DNA from: Desulfuromonadales bacterium
GTDB taxonomy: Bacteria > Desulfobacterota > Desulfuromonadia > Desulfuromonadales > BM103
Assembly: GCA_030145205.1 (NCBI GenBank)
Contig: JAQYVZ010000026.1
Location: 1-47,761 of the forward strand
DNA length: 47,761 bases
Direction: 5' to 3'
Positions within the stretch are counted from its first letter, which is position 1. Every line of letters begins with the position of its first letter. The notes under the pieces were generated by a model. It was not told the origin of the DNA. It did not search any database and was given only the letters and a program-made list of their open reading frames with translations. A program made the position numbers and the translations under genes. This document shows, piece by piece, positions 32,482 through 40,694 of the stretch.

Positions 32482-34632
32482 ATGTTGAATATCTTGAAAC
32501 GACTTGCTCAGCCAGCTGTCTGGCTGTTTCTTATTGTGACCCTGTGCCTGTCGTGGCCGACACTCGCTTCTACCGATGAAGATTTTGATGAAAATCGAGT
32601 GCGCTTGCTCAGTTTCGTACTGAAACGGCAGCTTCAGTATCATTTTAGCGGCAAGGAAATGAATGATCAGTTGTCTCGAGACGCTTTTCATCTTTATATC
32701 AGTCAACTCGACTTCCAGAAGCGTCTATTGCTCAAGAGCGAAGTCGACCGGTTGAATGCTTTTCGTGAAAAAATCGACGATGAGTTTCTTTCCGGCAGGA
32801 TTCAGCTGGCCCCTGCCGGAGCCGAAGCTCTGGACGTGGCGATTGAACGCGCCAGCCGTATTGTTCAAAGCATCATGTCGGAACCCTTCGATTTCAGTCA
32901 GCAGGAAGATTACGAAACCGACTCTGAAAAGCTGGAGTTTTGCTCCGACGAAAAGGCCTTGCGGGAACGGTGGCGTCAGGAGTTGAAATTTCTGACATTG
33001 AGCCGCTATCTGACTCTGATGGAAGATGAGGGCTTCGATGCCCCTGCTGCTGTACCCGTTGAGAAGGCTGTCGAACTGGAGGCCTTGGCTCGGGAGAAAA
33101 TTCTCAAGCGGCACGAAAACTACCTGACCCGACTGGAACAGGAAACGTTGCAAGACCATTACGACCGCTACCTGAATTCCATTACCCGGGCCTTCGACCC
33201 GCATACGGCGTATATGGCGCCCCAATCGAAAGAAGACTTCGATATCAGTATGCGTGGCTCCCTGGAGGGAATTGGCGCGACGCTGCGAGAAGAGGATGGT
33301 TTCGTTAAGGTTGTCAAGGTTCTGCCTGGGAGTGCCGCTGACCGGCAGGGACAACTTCAGGGCGATGACGTTGTGCTTGCTGTTGCCCAAGGGGCGGAAG
33401 AGCCTGTCGATGTCACTGATATGCGTTTACGGGATGCCGTGTCGCTGATTCGGGGAAAGAAGGGGACCGAAGTGCGCCTGACGGTGAAGCGTCCCGGGCA
33501 TAAATCATTCGTGATTCCGATCATCAGGGACATCGTCGTGATTGAAGAGTCCTTCGTCAAGTCGACTGTTATCGAGGACACGCAATCTGGTCAAAAGTAC
33601 GGCTACATCAAGGTGCCGAGTTTTTATCGCGATTTTGAAAATACCCGCAACGGCGGTACCGGACGAAACTCTACCGATGATACGCGCCAGGCCTTGCGGG
33701 AGTTTCGGTCCAGCCAGGTCAATGGCCTGATCCTCGACCTGCGGAATAACGGCGGTGGCGCCTTGACGGATGCCGTTGGTGTCGCCGGGCTGTTCATTGA
33801 AGATGGGCCGATTGTGCAAGTGCGGACCGGCGAGGGTCGCACCAAGATTCTCGAGGATGAGGATAAGGGGATTGAGTACAACGGGCCGGTGGTTGTGCTG
33901 GTAAACCAGTTCAGCGCGTCTGCTTCGGAAATTGTTGCCGGTGCTCTGCAGGACTACGGTCGGGCTGTGATCGTTGGCAGTGAGCACACCCATGGCAAGG
34001 GCACCGTGCAGGTTGTGCTCGGACTGGACCGAACCGTGATGATGCGCAGCATGCAGAAATACTTGCCGCTCGGCGCTCTCAAGTTGACCACCCAGAAGTT
34101 TTACCGGGTCAACGGCGGATCGACCCAGTCGCGGGGTGTGGTGCCAGATGTTGTCCTGCCTGATCGACGTCAGTCGAGTGAGTTTGGTGAGAAGTACCTG
34201 GATTACAGTTTGCCTTGGGATGAAATCCAGAGCGTACGCCACGAGCAATGGCCGCTAACCCACGCCGGTCTTGACAGCTTACAGGCGCGTAGCCAGGAAC
34301 GGGTTTCCCGGAGCGAGGATTTTGCTGAAATCATCAGGATTTCGAAGGTTGTTGCCGAACGCCTTGAAAACACGCGGCAGTCGTTGAATGTTGAAACGGT
34401 TTACCGGGAGTGGGAGTCCCTGCAGGATGAAAACTCTCCGCATGAGGCCGGTATGATGGGTGGTTCCGACGGGGAGGAGGCAGAGTCCGAGCAGGACCAA
34501 TTGTCAGCAGAAGAGAAGCTGCGCGTCCGAGTTCTCGAAGACCCTTACGCTACTGAGGCCATGAGTATTCTTACAGATCTCCTTACGCCGGGTGAACCCT
34601 TCGCATTTCACCCTGTCCCGCTTACGAATTAA
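32482..34632 (+). CDS. prc: Carboxy-terminal processing protease (tail-specific protease)
   Basis: A 716-residue periplasmic S41 serine protease. A signal peptide ends near residue 30 (TLAS). A helical N-terminal domain of about 200 residues is followed by a PDZ domain near 250-340 (GIGATLREEDGFVKVVKV). The protease core has YIKVPSFYRDF near 375 and LDLRNNGGGAL near 417. The catalytic serine lies in FSASASE at about residue 480 and the lysine in HGKGTVQ at about 506. A C-terminal helical domain follows, so the plan is that of E. coli Prc/Tsp (about 680 residues). It trims or degrades periplasmic proteins from their C-termini. It converges with bioD. Confidence 0.93.
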   Translation: MLNILKRLAQPAVWLFLIVTLCLSWPTLASTDEDFDENRVRLLSFVLKRQLQYHFSGKEMNDQLSRDAFHLYISQLDFQKRLLLKSEVDRLNAFREKIDDEFLSGRIQLAPAGAEALDVAIERASRIVQSIMSEPFDFSQQEDYETDSEKLEFCSDEKALRERWRQELKFLTLSRYLTLMEDEGFDAPAAVPVEKAVELEALAREKILKRHENYLTRLEQETLQDHYDRYLNSITRAFDPHTAYMAPQSKEDFDISMRGSLEGIGATLREEDGFVKVVKVLPGSAADRQGQLQGDDVVLAVAQGAEEPVDVTDMRLRDAVSLIRGKKGTEVRLTVKRPGHKSFVIPIIRDIVVIEESFVKSTVIEDTQSGQKYGYIKVPSFYRDFENTRNGGTGRNSTDDTRQALREFRSSQVNGLILDLRNNGGGALTDAVGVAGLFIEDGPIVQVRTGEGRTKILEDEDKGIEYNGPVVVLVNQFSASASEIVAGALQDYGRAVIVGSEHTHGKGTVQVVLGLDRTVMMRSMQKYLPLGALKLTTQKFYRVNGGSTQSRGVVPDVVLPDRRQSSEFGEKYLDYSLPWDEIQSVRHEQWPLTHAGLDSLQARSQERVSRSEDFAEIIRISKVVAERLENTRQSLNVETVYREWESLQDENSPHEAGMMGGSDGEEAESEQDQLSAEEKLRVRVLEDPYATEAMSILTDLLTPGEPFAFHPVPLTN

Positions 34633-34651
34633 TCGTTGACTGTCTGCTGCT

Positions 34652-35404
34652 TCAGGGATTGAGTCTGCCGTTCATCTGGCCGAGCCCGATTGCCTGAAGC
34701 AGCCACCCCAGCGTATTCATCCGGCCGAGATCATCGGCCAGTTTCTGGATGCACTCCCTGTCGTTGCCGGCGACCTTCGGTAATACGCCGAGCAGATCAG
34801 CCGAAGCAATCATGGCCAGCTGCTTCGGAGCCCCTTCCGAGGCTGCATCGGGCTGCTCTTCCATGCCATTCAACATGATGCCGGCTACCGGAATTCCCAT
34901 GTTTTGCGCCGCATAGACGGTCAACAGCGTGTGGTTAAGCGTTCCCAGGCCGGTTTTGGCGACGACCAGCAGCGGAACACCAAGCTGCGAGATCAGGTCT
35001 GCCATGAGGAAACCTCCGCGAATCGGCACCATCAACCCACCAGCCCCTTCAATGATCACAAAATCCTTATCCTTCGCCAGGACGCGCAGTGTCTCTTCGA
35101 GCGACGCCGGGTCGATCGTGACCTTGTCCAGGGTGGCGGCCTGAGCAGGAGCCAGCGGGGCCTTCAGCCGGTAAGGTGCAATGAGCTCATCCGGATCGGT
35201 TGACGCCGCAGCCCAGCGCAGCAGTTCGGCGTCAGGGCCTGGTCGCTCGGGTTGGTCGACGCCGCTTTCGACTGGCTTCATCACGCCGACGCGCAGGCCT
35301 CTGTCGGTTAGCAGGCGGGCCAGGGCCGCACCGACATAGGTTTTGCCGACACCTGTGTCGGTCCCAGTGATAAACAGGACGGGGCAGGGGAGTTCAACAC
35401 TCAT
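34652..35404 (-). CDS. bioD: Dethiobiotin synthetase
   Basis: A 250-residue ATP-dependent carboxylase-like enzyme that makes dethiobiotin from 7,8-diaminopelargonate and CO2, the step before BioB. The P-loop FITGTDTGVGKTYVGAALA lies near residues 12-30, MKPVESG near 42-48 and VIIEGAGGLMVPI near 118-130. The ATG at 35404 lies inside the end of bioB with GGAGG upstream, giving an 11-base overlap and translational coupling. Other bio genes (bioF, bioA, bioC) are not in the window. Confidence 0.95.
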   Translation of the reverse strand: MSVELPCPVLFITGTDTGVGKTYVGAALARLLTDRGLRVGVMKPVESGVDQPERPGPDAELLRWAAASTDPDELIAPYRLKAPLAPAQAATLDKVTIDPASLEETLRVLAKDKDFVIIEGAGGLMVPIRGGFLMADLISQLGVPLLVVAKTGLGTLNHTLLTVYAAQNMGIPVAGIMLNGMEEQPDAASEGAPKQLAMIASADLLGVLPKVAGNDRECIQKLADDLGRMNTLGWLLQAIGLGQMNGRLNP

Positions 35405-36371
35405 TAATCTCAACCTCCAGGTCTTCGAAAAGCTGTATGTCCGTTGCAAGCTCGCGTCCGGACGTGGTCAGGTAGTTTCCCACCATGGTGCCACTCGCTC
35501 CAGCCATAAAAATCCACGATTGCAGTTCACGCAGGTTGGTCTCGCGGCCACCGCAGATGCTAATCCGTTTGTTCGGTAAAAAATACCGGAACAGGGCGAT
35601 CGCTCTGAGACAGTCTAAAGGTGTCATGTCCCGTTTGCCCGCAAGAGGGGTTCCCTCAATAGGGTTGAGGAAGTTCAGGGGGACGGAATCAACATCCAGT
35701 TCGCGCAGGGTCCGGGCCAGTTCAATGCGCTGCTCCGGGCTTTCCCCCAGGCCGAGGATGCCTCCGCAGCACGTCTTCATGCCGTATTGTCTGGCGAGCC
35801 TGATGGTGTTGACGTCATCTTCATAATCGTGAGTCGTGCAGATTTCCGGGAAGAAAGAGCGTGCTGTTTCCAAGTTGTGATGATAAGTGATACAGCCGGC
35901 GTCAGCGAGCGCTTTTGCCTTTTCCTCGTCCAGAATTCCCAGTGAAGCTGAAGGCTCGATGTCCGTCGTCGCTCGGATCTCACGCAAGGCCTCAAGCAGG
36001 GTGTCGAACTCCTTGCCAGGTGCCGGGCTGGTGCCGCTGGTCACGATGCCAAAGCAAGTCGACCTCTGTTGACGTGCCACATACGCCGCGTCAATGATTT
36101 CCTGGCGACTTTTGAGTGGGTAGGTTGGAGTCGTCGTCTGAAAGTGCGACGATTGTGCACAGAAGGCACAATTCTCGGCGCATCGCCCGGATTTGGCGTT
36201 AATGATGGAGCAGAGAAAAATCGTGCTGCCGAAGGCGCGCTCTTTCAGCGCATGCGCGCCCGCCAGGATGTCTGTCAAGGCGGCCCCCTCAGCTGTCAGA
36301 ATGACGCGTCCTTCCGGGCTGTCGAGGGGTGGGCCATGTAAGGCTTGCTCAGTGAGTTGCTGGCGGGTCAT
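35394..36371 (-). CDS. bioB: Biotin synthase (radical SAM)
   Basis: A 325-residue radical SAM enzyme that inserts sulfur into dethiobiotin. CAENCAFCAQSS near residues 62-73 holds the CxxxCxxC ligands of the SAM-cleaving [4Fe-4S] cluster. Further family blocks are YHHNLETARSFFPEI, GGILGLGESPEQRIE, PLNFLNPIEGTPL and ISICGGRETN, which carry the remaining cluster and substrate residues. The length is typical. It is the first gene of a bioBD operon with a promoter overlapped by a BirA-type operator. Confidence 0.96.
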   Translation of the reverse strand: MTRQQLTEQALHGPPLDSPEGRVILTAEGAALTDILAGAHALKERAFGSTIFLCSIINAKSGRCAENCAFCAQSSHFQTTTPTYPLKSRQEIIDAAYVARQQRSTCFGIVTSGTSPAPGKEFDTLLEALREIRATTDIEPSASLGILDEEKAKALADAGCITYHHNLETARSFFPEICTTHDYEDDVNTIRLARQYGMKTCCGGILGLGESPEQRIELARTLRELDVDSVPLNFLNPIEGTPLAGKRDMTPLDCLRAIALFRYFLPNKRISICGGRETNLRELQSWIFMAGASGTMVGNYLTTSGRELATDIQLFEDLEVEINEC

Positions 36372-36404
36372 TGGATAGCTCTTCTCTTGGTGGTGTGCGG
36401 AGCG

Positions 36405-36433
36405 ATTATTCTTAAAAACAGGCCGTTTGTCAA
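36405..36433 (-). promoter_or_regulatory. Promoter of bioBD
   Basis: On the minus strand: TTGACA (36433-36428), a 17-base spacer and AATAAT (36410-36405). The -35 box lies inside one arm of the BirA-type operator. Confidence 0.7.
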
Positions 36434-36456
36434 CTTGATCTTCATTTGAGTTGACA
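36428..36456. promoter_or_regulatory. Candidate BirA (biotin repressor) operator
   Basis: TGTCAAC (36428-36434) and GTTGACA (36450-36456) form a perfect inverted repeat with a 15-base spacer, one further flanking base pair extending it inwards. Known BirA operators have a TGTnAAC-N15-GTTnACA form. It covers the bioB -35 box, so bound BirA with biotinyl-AMP would block transcription. Confidence 0.75.
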
Positions 36457-36481
36457 GCTCAGTACCATTTCAGGGGGGAAA

Positions 36482-36523
36482 ATTACATATTTTGTTGACA
36501 GTGTATATATGTAATGGTAAAAC
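36482..36523 (+). promoter_or_regulatory. Promoter of the XRE-cupin genes with an inverted repeat around the -35 box
   Basis: TTGACA at 36495-36500, a 17-base spacer and TAAAAC at 36518-36523. A perfect 8-bp inverted repeat, ATTACATA (36482-36489) and TATGTAAT (36508-36515), is centred within a base of the -35 box centre. It could be an autoregulatory operator. Confidence 0.55.
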
Positions 36524-36562
36524 ATCATTTCATTTAATTTTATATTTATGGATGGATGTCAC

Positions 36563-37126
36563 ATGATTAAGAGACTGATTGGTAAGAAGCTAAAATCGAC
36601 GCGCCTTAGAAATGATATGACTATTCAGGAGTTAGCGGAGGATTCCGGTGTATCCTCGAATATGATTTCCAGAATAGAACGAGGTCTTACGACACCTTCG
36701 GTTGATATCCTTATGAAGTTGGCTACGACCTTTGGTATGAGCATCAGCTATTTTGTGGAAGAAGCTGAAAAGGGCTCGACGATCATTCATACCCGGAAAG
36801 ATCAGGGTGAGCCGATTTTCTTTTTCGAGGATAAACATCAGATTCTCAGCCTGACCCAGGGGTTGCGCGATCCGGGGTTTACGGTTTTTCAGGATATCCT
36901 CGAAGAAGGCTGCAGCAGCGGCGATGGCGGCATGGTGCATACCGGAGAAGAGTTTGCCATGATCCTCGATGGCCACATGGAGTTTACCATAGATGGCTCC
37001 GTGTATGAGTTGAAAACGGGAGATTCTCTCGTATTCAAGGCCTCACATCCGCATCGGTGGCAAAACCTGAATGCCGGTCAGACCCGGGTCCTCTGGGTTG
37101 TCTCGCCGGCACCGAACCTCGCCTGA
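36563..37126 (+). CDS. XRE-type regulator with cupin domain, copy 1
   Basis: A 187-residue transcription factor. The helix-turn-helix lies near residues 5-62 (IQELAEDSGVSSNMISRIERG) and a cupin_2 domain near 105-182 with HTGEEFAMILDGHMEF and the sugar- or metal-pocket strand KASHPHRWQN. Proteins of this type bind a small ligand in the cupin pocket and repress nearby genes. The ATG at 36563 matches the start of the paralog that follows; ATG at 36548 would add five residues. It is divergent from bioB, but nothing shows that it controls it. Confidence 0.87.
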   Translation: MIKRLIGKKLKSTRLRNDMTIQELAEDSGVSSNMISRIERGLTTPSVDILMKLATTFGMSISYFVEEAEKGSTIIHTRKDQGEPIFFFEDKHQILSLTQGLRDPGFTVFQDILEEGCSSGDGGMVHTGEEFAMILDGHMEFTIDGSVYELKTGDSLVFKASHPHRWQNLNAGQTRVLWVVSPAPNLA

Positions 37127-37165
37127 CTTGTCTGAACAGATTCAACCTCCAAGGGGTTTGATTTC

Positions 37166-37732
37166 ATGATATTGAAAAAAATCATCGGTAAGAAGCTGAA
37201 GGCGATCCGCCTGAAAAACGATATGACCATCCAGGAACTGGCCGACCGGTCAAAGGTCTCTTCGAACATGATTTCCCGTGTCGAGCGGGGCCTGACCATT
37301 CCCTCCGTTCACATCCTGATGAAATTGGCGAGTGTGTTCGACAAAAGTATCAATTATTTTGTCGAAGAAGTCACCACCACCAACGAGGTCGTTTTCTCGG
37401 GTCCAGGTCAGCGCGACAAAACTGTTTATGATGATGAAAGCAACATGCATACGGAGTCATTCACCTCTGGACTACGTGATCCCCAGTTCATGTCCTTTCT
37501 CTGTACCGTTCCGCAGGGGGGCACCAGCGGTCGAGACCGTATGCACCATCCCGGGGATGAACTGATATATATCCTCGAGGGACAGGTTAGGGTCACGATT
37601 GTCGGTGAGACCTATGTCCTCAACCCGGGCGATAGTCTTTCATTCAAGTCGCACCTGCCGCACCGTTGGGACAATATCGGGGCAGAAGATGCCAAGGTCA
37701 TCTGGACCCTGTCTCCATTTACAACAATCTGA
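37166..37732 (+). CDS. XRE-type regulator with cupin domain, copy 2
   Basis: A 188-residue paralog of the gene 40 bases upstream. Its helix-turn-helix (IQELADRSKVSSNMISRVERGL) is nearly the same as that of copy 1. The cupin part differs more, with HHPGDELIYILEGQVRV near 129-145 and the pocket strand KSHLPHRWDN near 162-171. AAGG stands nine bases before the ATG. Similar DNA-recognition helices and different ligand domains suggest the two may bind related operators and respond to different signals. Confidence 0.87.
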   Translation: MILKKIIGKKLKAIRLKNDMTIQELADRSKVSSNMISRVERGLTIPSVHILMKLASVFDKSINYFVEEVTTTNEVVFSGPGQRDKTVYDDESNMHTESFTSGLRDPQFMSFLCTVPQGGTSGRDRMHHPGDELIYILEGQVRVTIVGETYVLNPGDSLSFKSHLPHRWDNIGAEDAKVIWTLSPFTTI

Positions 37733-37774
37733 TTACCTTCCTGCCAACCACGCCTCCTGCTCTCTCTTCCTGCG

Positions 37775-37829
37775 ATTGTCCGGATTTGTTCCGGACAATA
37801 CTTGACAGGAGGGGATGATTCTGTAGTAT
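37775..37829 (+). promoter_or_regulatory. Promoter of the HU gene with an upstream palindrome
   Basis: TTGACA at 37802-37807, a 16-base spacer and TAGTAT at 37824-37829. A perfect 9-bp inverted repeat, ATTGTCCGG (37775-37783) and CCGGACAAT (37791-37799), ends two bases before the -35 box. It lacks a T tail, so a protein-binding site is more likely than a terminator. Confidence 0.6.
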
Positions 37830-37922
37830 TATCAAATATCTGAAGGCGCACCTCGGATGCTGTCTGCGAAGTTGTCTGGTTCCGAGTTGCATTGTGGCTG
37901 ACTGTATGACGGGGAGGCTTCT

Positions 37923-38201
37923 ATGAATAAATCGGAACTGGTAGATTCTTTGGCGAGCAGCAACGGATTGACTTACAAGAAGGCCGAGGAGATCGTCAAC
38001 ATCATTTTCGATTCAATGTCGGAGACATTGGCAACTGGTGGGCGTATCGAAATTCGTGGTTTCGGCAGTTTTGTTGTCAAGGATTACAAGGCCTATATGG
38101 GTCGCAACCCGAAAACGGGTGAAGTGATCCAGGTGAGACCGAAAAAACTACCCTTCTTCAAGGTCGGCAAAGAACTGCGCGAGCGCGTCAATAATGGTTG
38201 A
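37923..38201 (+). CDS. HU/IHF-family DNA-bending protein
   Basis: A 92-residue nucleoid protein. N-terminal helices (NKSELVDSLASSNGLTYKKAEEIV) are followed by the saddle and arm with RIEIRGFGSFVVKDYKAYMGRNPKTG, where the RNPKTG tip inserts into the minor groove, and KLPFFKVGKELRERVN. Either an HU or an IHF-beta assignment is possible from sequence alone. The start has GGGGAGG nine bases upstream. It has its own promoter with an adjacent palindrome and a downstream terminator. Confidence 0.94.
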   Translation: MNKSELVDSLASSNGLTYKKAEEIVNIIFDSMSETLATGGRIEIRGFGSFVVKDYKAYMGRNPKTGEVIQVRPKKLPFFKVGKELRERVNNG

Positions 38202-38280
38202 CTTTTATTTCCTTAGAGATGCATGGTGCTTTCGGTTCGGATTGCCGGACGCTCAGGGGCTGCAAGCCCCAGACACTACG

Positions 38281-38315
38281 CCCGGAAGATGATATTTTTC
38301 CGGGTGTTCTGTTTT
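38281..38315 (+). terminator. Probable terminator after the HU gene
   Basis: CCCGGAA (38281-38287) pairs with TTCCGGG (38298-38304), followed by TGTTCTGTTTT. A GGGGC/GCCCC hairpin lies just before it. Confidence 0.6.
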
Positions 38316-38343
38316 GTGGTTTTGAGTTGGAGAGGTTCCAGAG

Positions 38344-38826
38344 ATGATTGATTCGAAGCTTTTTGTAGATATTATGGGCAGTGTCATGTTGCGTGACCTC
38401 TCGGAGGATGACCTGCAGATCCTTGCAACTCTGTGCGAAACTCGTCAGATGGGTGAGGGGACAACCATTTTTATTGAGAATATGCCCGGCGAGGCCCTGT
38501 TCCTGATCCGCAAGGGCATTGTGCGGATTTCTAAAATGTTCGCCGAAGGCGACGAGAAGACCCTGGTCGTGCTCGGTCCGGAGGATATTTTCGGGGAGAT
38601 GGCCATTGTAGACGGGTTACCTCGTTCCGCGACGGCACGCGTGGCTGAAGACGCCGAGCTGATCAGCCTGAAGAAAAAAGATTTCGAATCCTTGTGTCAA
38701 CAGAAGCCCGAACTGGCCCTGAAAGTCGTCATGAATATTGTCAAAGTCTTCAGCAAGAGAACCCGGGAAGCGAACGATGAATACCGGGATATGCTGCTGT
38801 GGTCCATGAAGTCCCCCGAGGCATAA
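38344..38826 (+). CDS. Stand-alone cyclic-nucleotide-binding domain protein
   Basis: A 160-residue cytoplasmic protein made almost entirely of a Crp-type sensor domain (about 15-130). The phosphate-binding cassette region FGEMAIVDGLPRSATARV near 83-100 holds the Gly-Glu and Arg residues expected for nucleotide binding. A long C-terminal helix follows but no helix-turn-helix, so it is not a transcription factor itself. It probably works by binding a partner. A terminator-like site separates it from the HU gene. Confidence 0.85.
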   Translation: MIDSKLFVDIMGSVMLRDLSEDDLQILATLCETRQMGEGTTIFIENMPGEALFLIRKGIVRISKMFAEGDEKTLVVLGPEDIFGEMAIVDGLPRSATARVAEDAELISLKKKDFESLCQQKPELALKVVMNIVKVFSKRTREANDEYRDMLLWSMKSPEA

Positions 38827-38930
38827 TCTGGCTCAAACTTCGGTCCGACCTTTCCCTCATCTCCGGTTCTGCCGGACCTCTTTCCTGCGTCACCTTTCAG
38901 CATTGAAAATTTAACTCCTTTGAGTTATAG

Positions 38931-38956
38931 TGCCCCCGCCTTTTCGGGGGCATTTT
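38931..38956 (+). terminator. Terminator after the cNMP-binding gene
   Basis: TGCCCCCG (38931-38938) pairs with CGGGGGCA (38945-38952) around a 6-base loop, followed by TTTT. Confidence 0.75.
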
Positions 38957-39002
38957 CAGGACGGTCTTAAGTTACCGAAATTCACTGAAAGAAAAGAAGA
39001 TT

Positions 39003-40694
39003 ATGATTGATGCCCTACTGAACCAGAAATTGATTTTCGGACTGGTGGGCGGCCTCGGACTCTTCCTGTTCGGCATGAAGATTATGTCGGAAGGCCTGCA
39101 GAAGGTGGCTGGCGACCGCATGCGCAAGATTCTGGCGGCCCTGACCACCAACCGCTTGGTCGGCACTCTGGTCGGTCTGTCGGTAACGGCCATTATCCAG
39201 TCATCCAGTGCGACGACTGTCATGGTGGTCGGTTTCGTGAACGCCGGGCTACTTTCCCTGGTACAGGCAATCGGAGTTGTGCTCGGCGCCAACATCGGTA
39301 CGACTGTCACAGCGCAGTTGATCGCATTCAAGATCACCAAGTATGCGTTGCCAGCAATTGGCCTCGGTACAGCATTGACCTTGTTTACCCGCAAGCAACG
39401 CTGGAAAAACTTCGGTGAGATCATGCTTGGTTTCGGTATGCTTTTTTATGGTTTGAAAACCATGAAGGATGCCTTCGCGCCTGTGAAGGACAGCCCGGAT
39501 TTTCAGCAGATATTCACGTATGTTGGCGACAACCCCCTGCTAGGCGTTTTGATTGGTGCGATCCTGACAATTATTGTGCAGAGCAGTAGCGCCACCATCG
39601 GTATTACTCTGGCGCTGGCCACGAGTGGTCTGCTCACCTTCGGCGGTAGCGTCGCCTTGATTCTTGGTGAAAATATCGGCACCACGATAACGGCCAATCT
39701 TGCAGCAATCGGCACCAACCTGGCGGCGCGACGAACAGCCTTGGCGCATTTTTTGTTTAATTCGCTGGGCGTCTGTTACATGCTGTTATTCATGAACTTC
39801 TTCATGGATTTCGTTTCTGGGATTACGCCCGGCGATGCCGACTTCGTCATCCAAACGCAGGAACAGGCGAGCCGACTAGGTGGCGTAATCGGCGACAAAC
39901 CGTTCATTGCGCGGCATATCGCGAACACGCACACCATGTTCAACATTATCAACACCCTCATCTTCCTGCCGATGGTTGGTATCCTGGCCAAACTGGCAAC
40001 CATGATGGTGCGCGGCCGCGAAGAAGAGATCGAGTTCCATTTGAAGTATCTGGATTCTCGTGTGCTCAATACACCGCCGATCGCACTCGGCCAGGCCCGC
40101 TCTGAGACAAAGCGGATGGCTGAGACCGCCCTGATGATGGCGAATGACACCTTGAAATTTCTTCAAGATGGCGACACCAAAGTATTGCCCTCATTGAGGA
40201 AAAAGGAGGATCTGGTCGATCTTCTTCAGAAGGAGATTACCAACTTCCTGGTTTCCCTGTCACAGCAGTCGATCACCCGGGAGACGTCGCAAGAGGTTGC
40301 TTCGATGATGCACATGGTCAACGATATTGAGCGTATCGGCGACCACTGCGAAAATCTCTGGCGGCTTGGCCAGCGCAAAGTCGAGGAGCGGATTGACTTC
40401 TCTGAGATCGCCAAACAGGAAATTGCCAGCATCTCCAAGGTCACCAAGGACTTCCTGGACCTTGTCGTTGAAGGCATGCGCCAGAGTGACAAGACCATCC
40501 TTGACCAGGCCCAGGTCCTCGAAGATGCGGTCGACCACCTTGAAGATTCGCTGCGCAACAATCATATCAGGCGCCTCAATACGGGTGAATGCAGTGTCGA
40601 CTCCGGTTTGATTTTCATCGACATGCTGCACAACTTCGAAAAGATCGGCGATCACTCCTACAACCTTGCTGAAGCGATTGTTGGTAACAAGTAG
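39003..40694 (+). CDS. Na/Pi cotransporter family protein with PhoU-like tail
   Basis: A 563-residue inner-membrane protein. Its two inverted NptA repeats each carry the QSSSATT/QSSSATI signature (VTAIIQSSSATTVMVVG near residues 60-76 and TIIVQSSSATIGITLA near 189-204), which line the phosphate and sodium sites. Eight or more membrane segments extend to about residue 345. The cytoplasmic C-terminal 200 residues are helical, with EVASMMHMVNDIERIGDHCENL and DMLHNFEKIGDHSYNLAEA, the two PhoU-type metal-binding helices. It probably imports or exports phosphate. Its stop codon shares a base with the start of the Ppx/GppA gene, so the two are coupled. Confidence 0.9.
   Translation: MIDALLNQKLIFGLVGGLGLFLFGMKIMSEGLQKVAGDRMRKILAALTTNRLVGTLVGLSVTAIIQSSSATTVMVVGFVNAGLLSLVQAIGVVLGANIGTTVTAQLIAFKITKYALPAIGLGTALTLFTRKQRWKNFGEIMLGFGMLFYGLKTMKDAFAPVKDSPDFQQIFTYVGDNPLLGVLIGAILTIIVQSSSATIGITLALATSGLLTFGGSVALILGENIGTTITANLAAIGTNLAARRTALAHFLFNSLGVCYMLLFMNFFMDFVSGITPGDADFVIQTQEQASRLGGVIGDKPFIARHIANTHTMFNIINTLIFLPMVGILAKLATMMVRGREEEIEFHLKYLDSRVLNTPPIALGQARSETKRMAETALMMANDTLKFLQDGDTKVLPSLRKKEDLVDLLQKEITNFLVSLSQQSITRETSQEVASMMHMVNDIERIGDHCENLWRLGQRKVEERIDFSEIAKQEIASISKVTKDFLDLVVEGMRQSDKTILDQAQVLEDAVDHLEDSLRNNHIRRLNTGECSVDSGLIFIDMLHNFEKIGDHSYNLAEAIVGNK

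Noticed and set aside
37775-37799. Palindrome before the HU promoter as a rho-independent terminator
   Set aside because: There is no T tract on either side, and it abuts a consensus -35 box.
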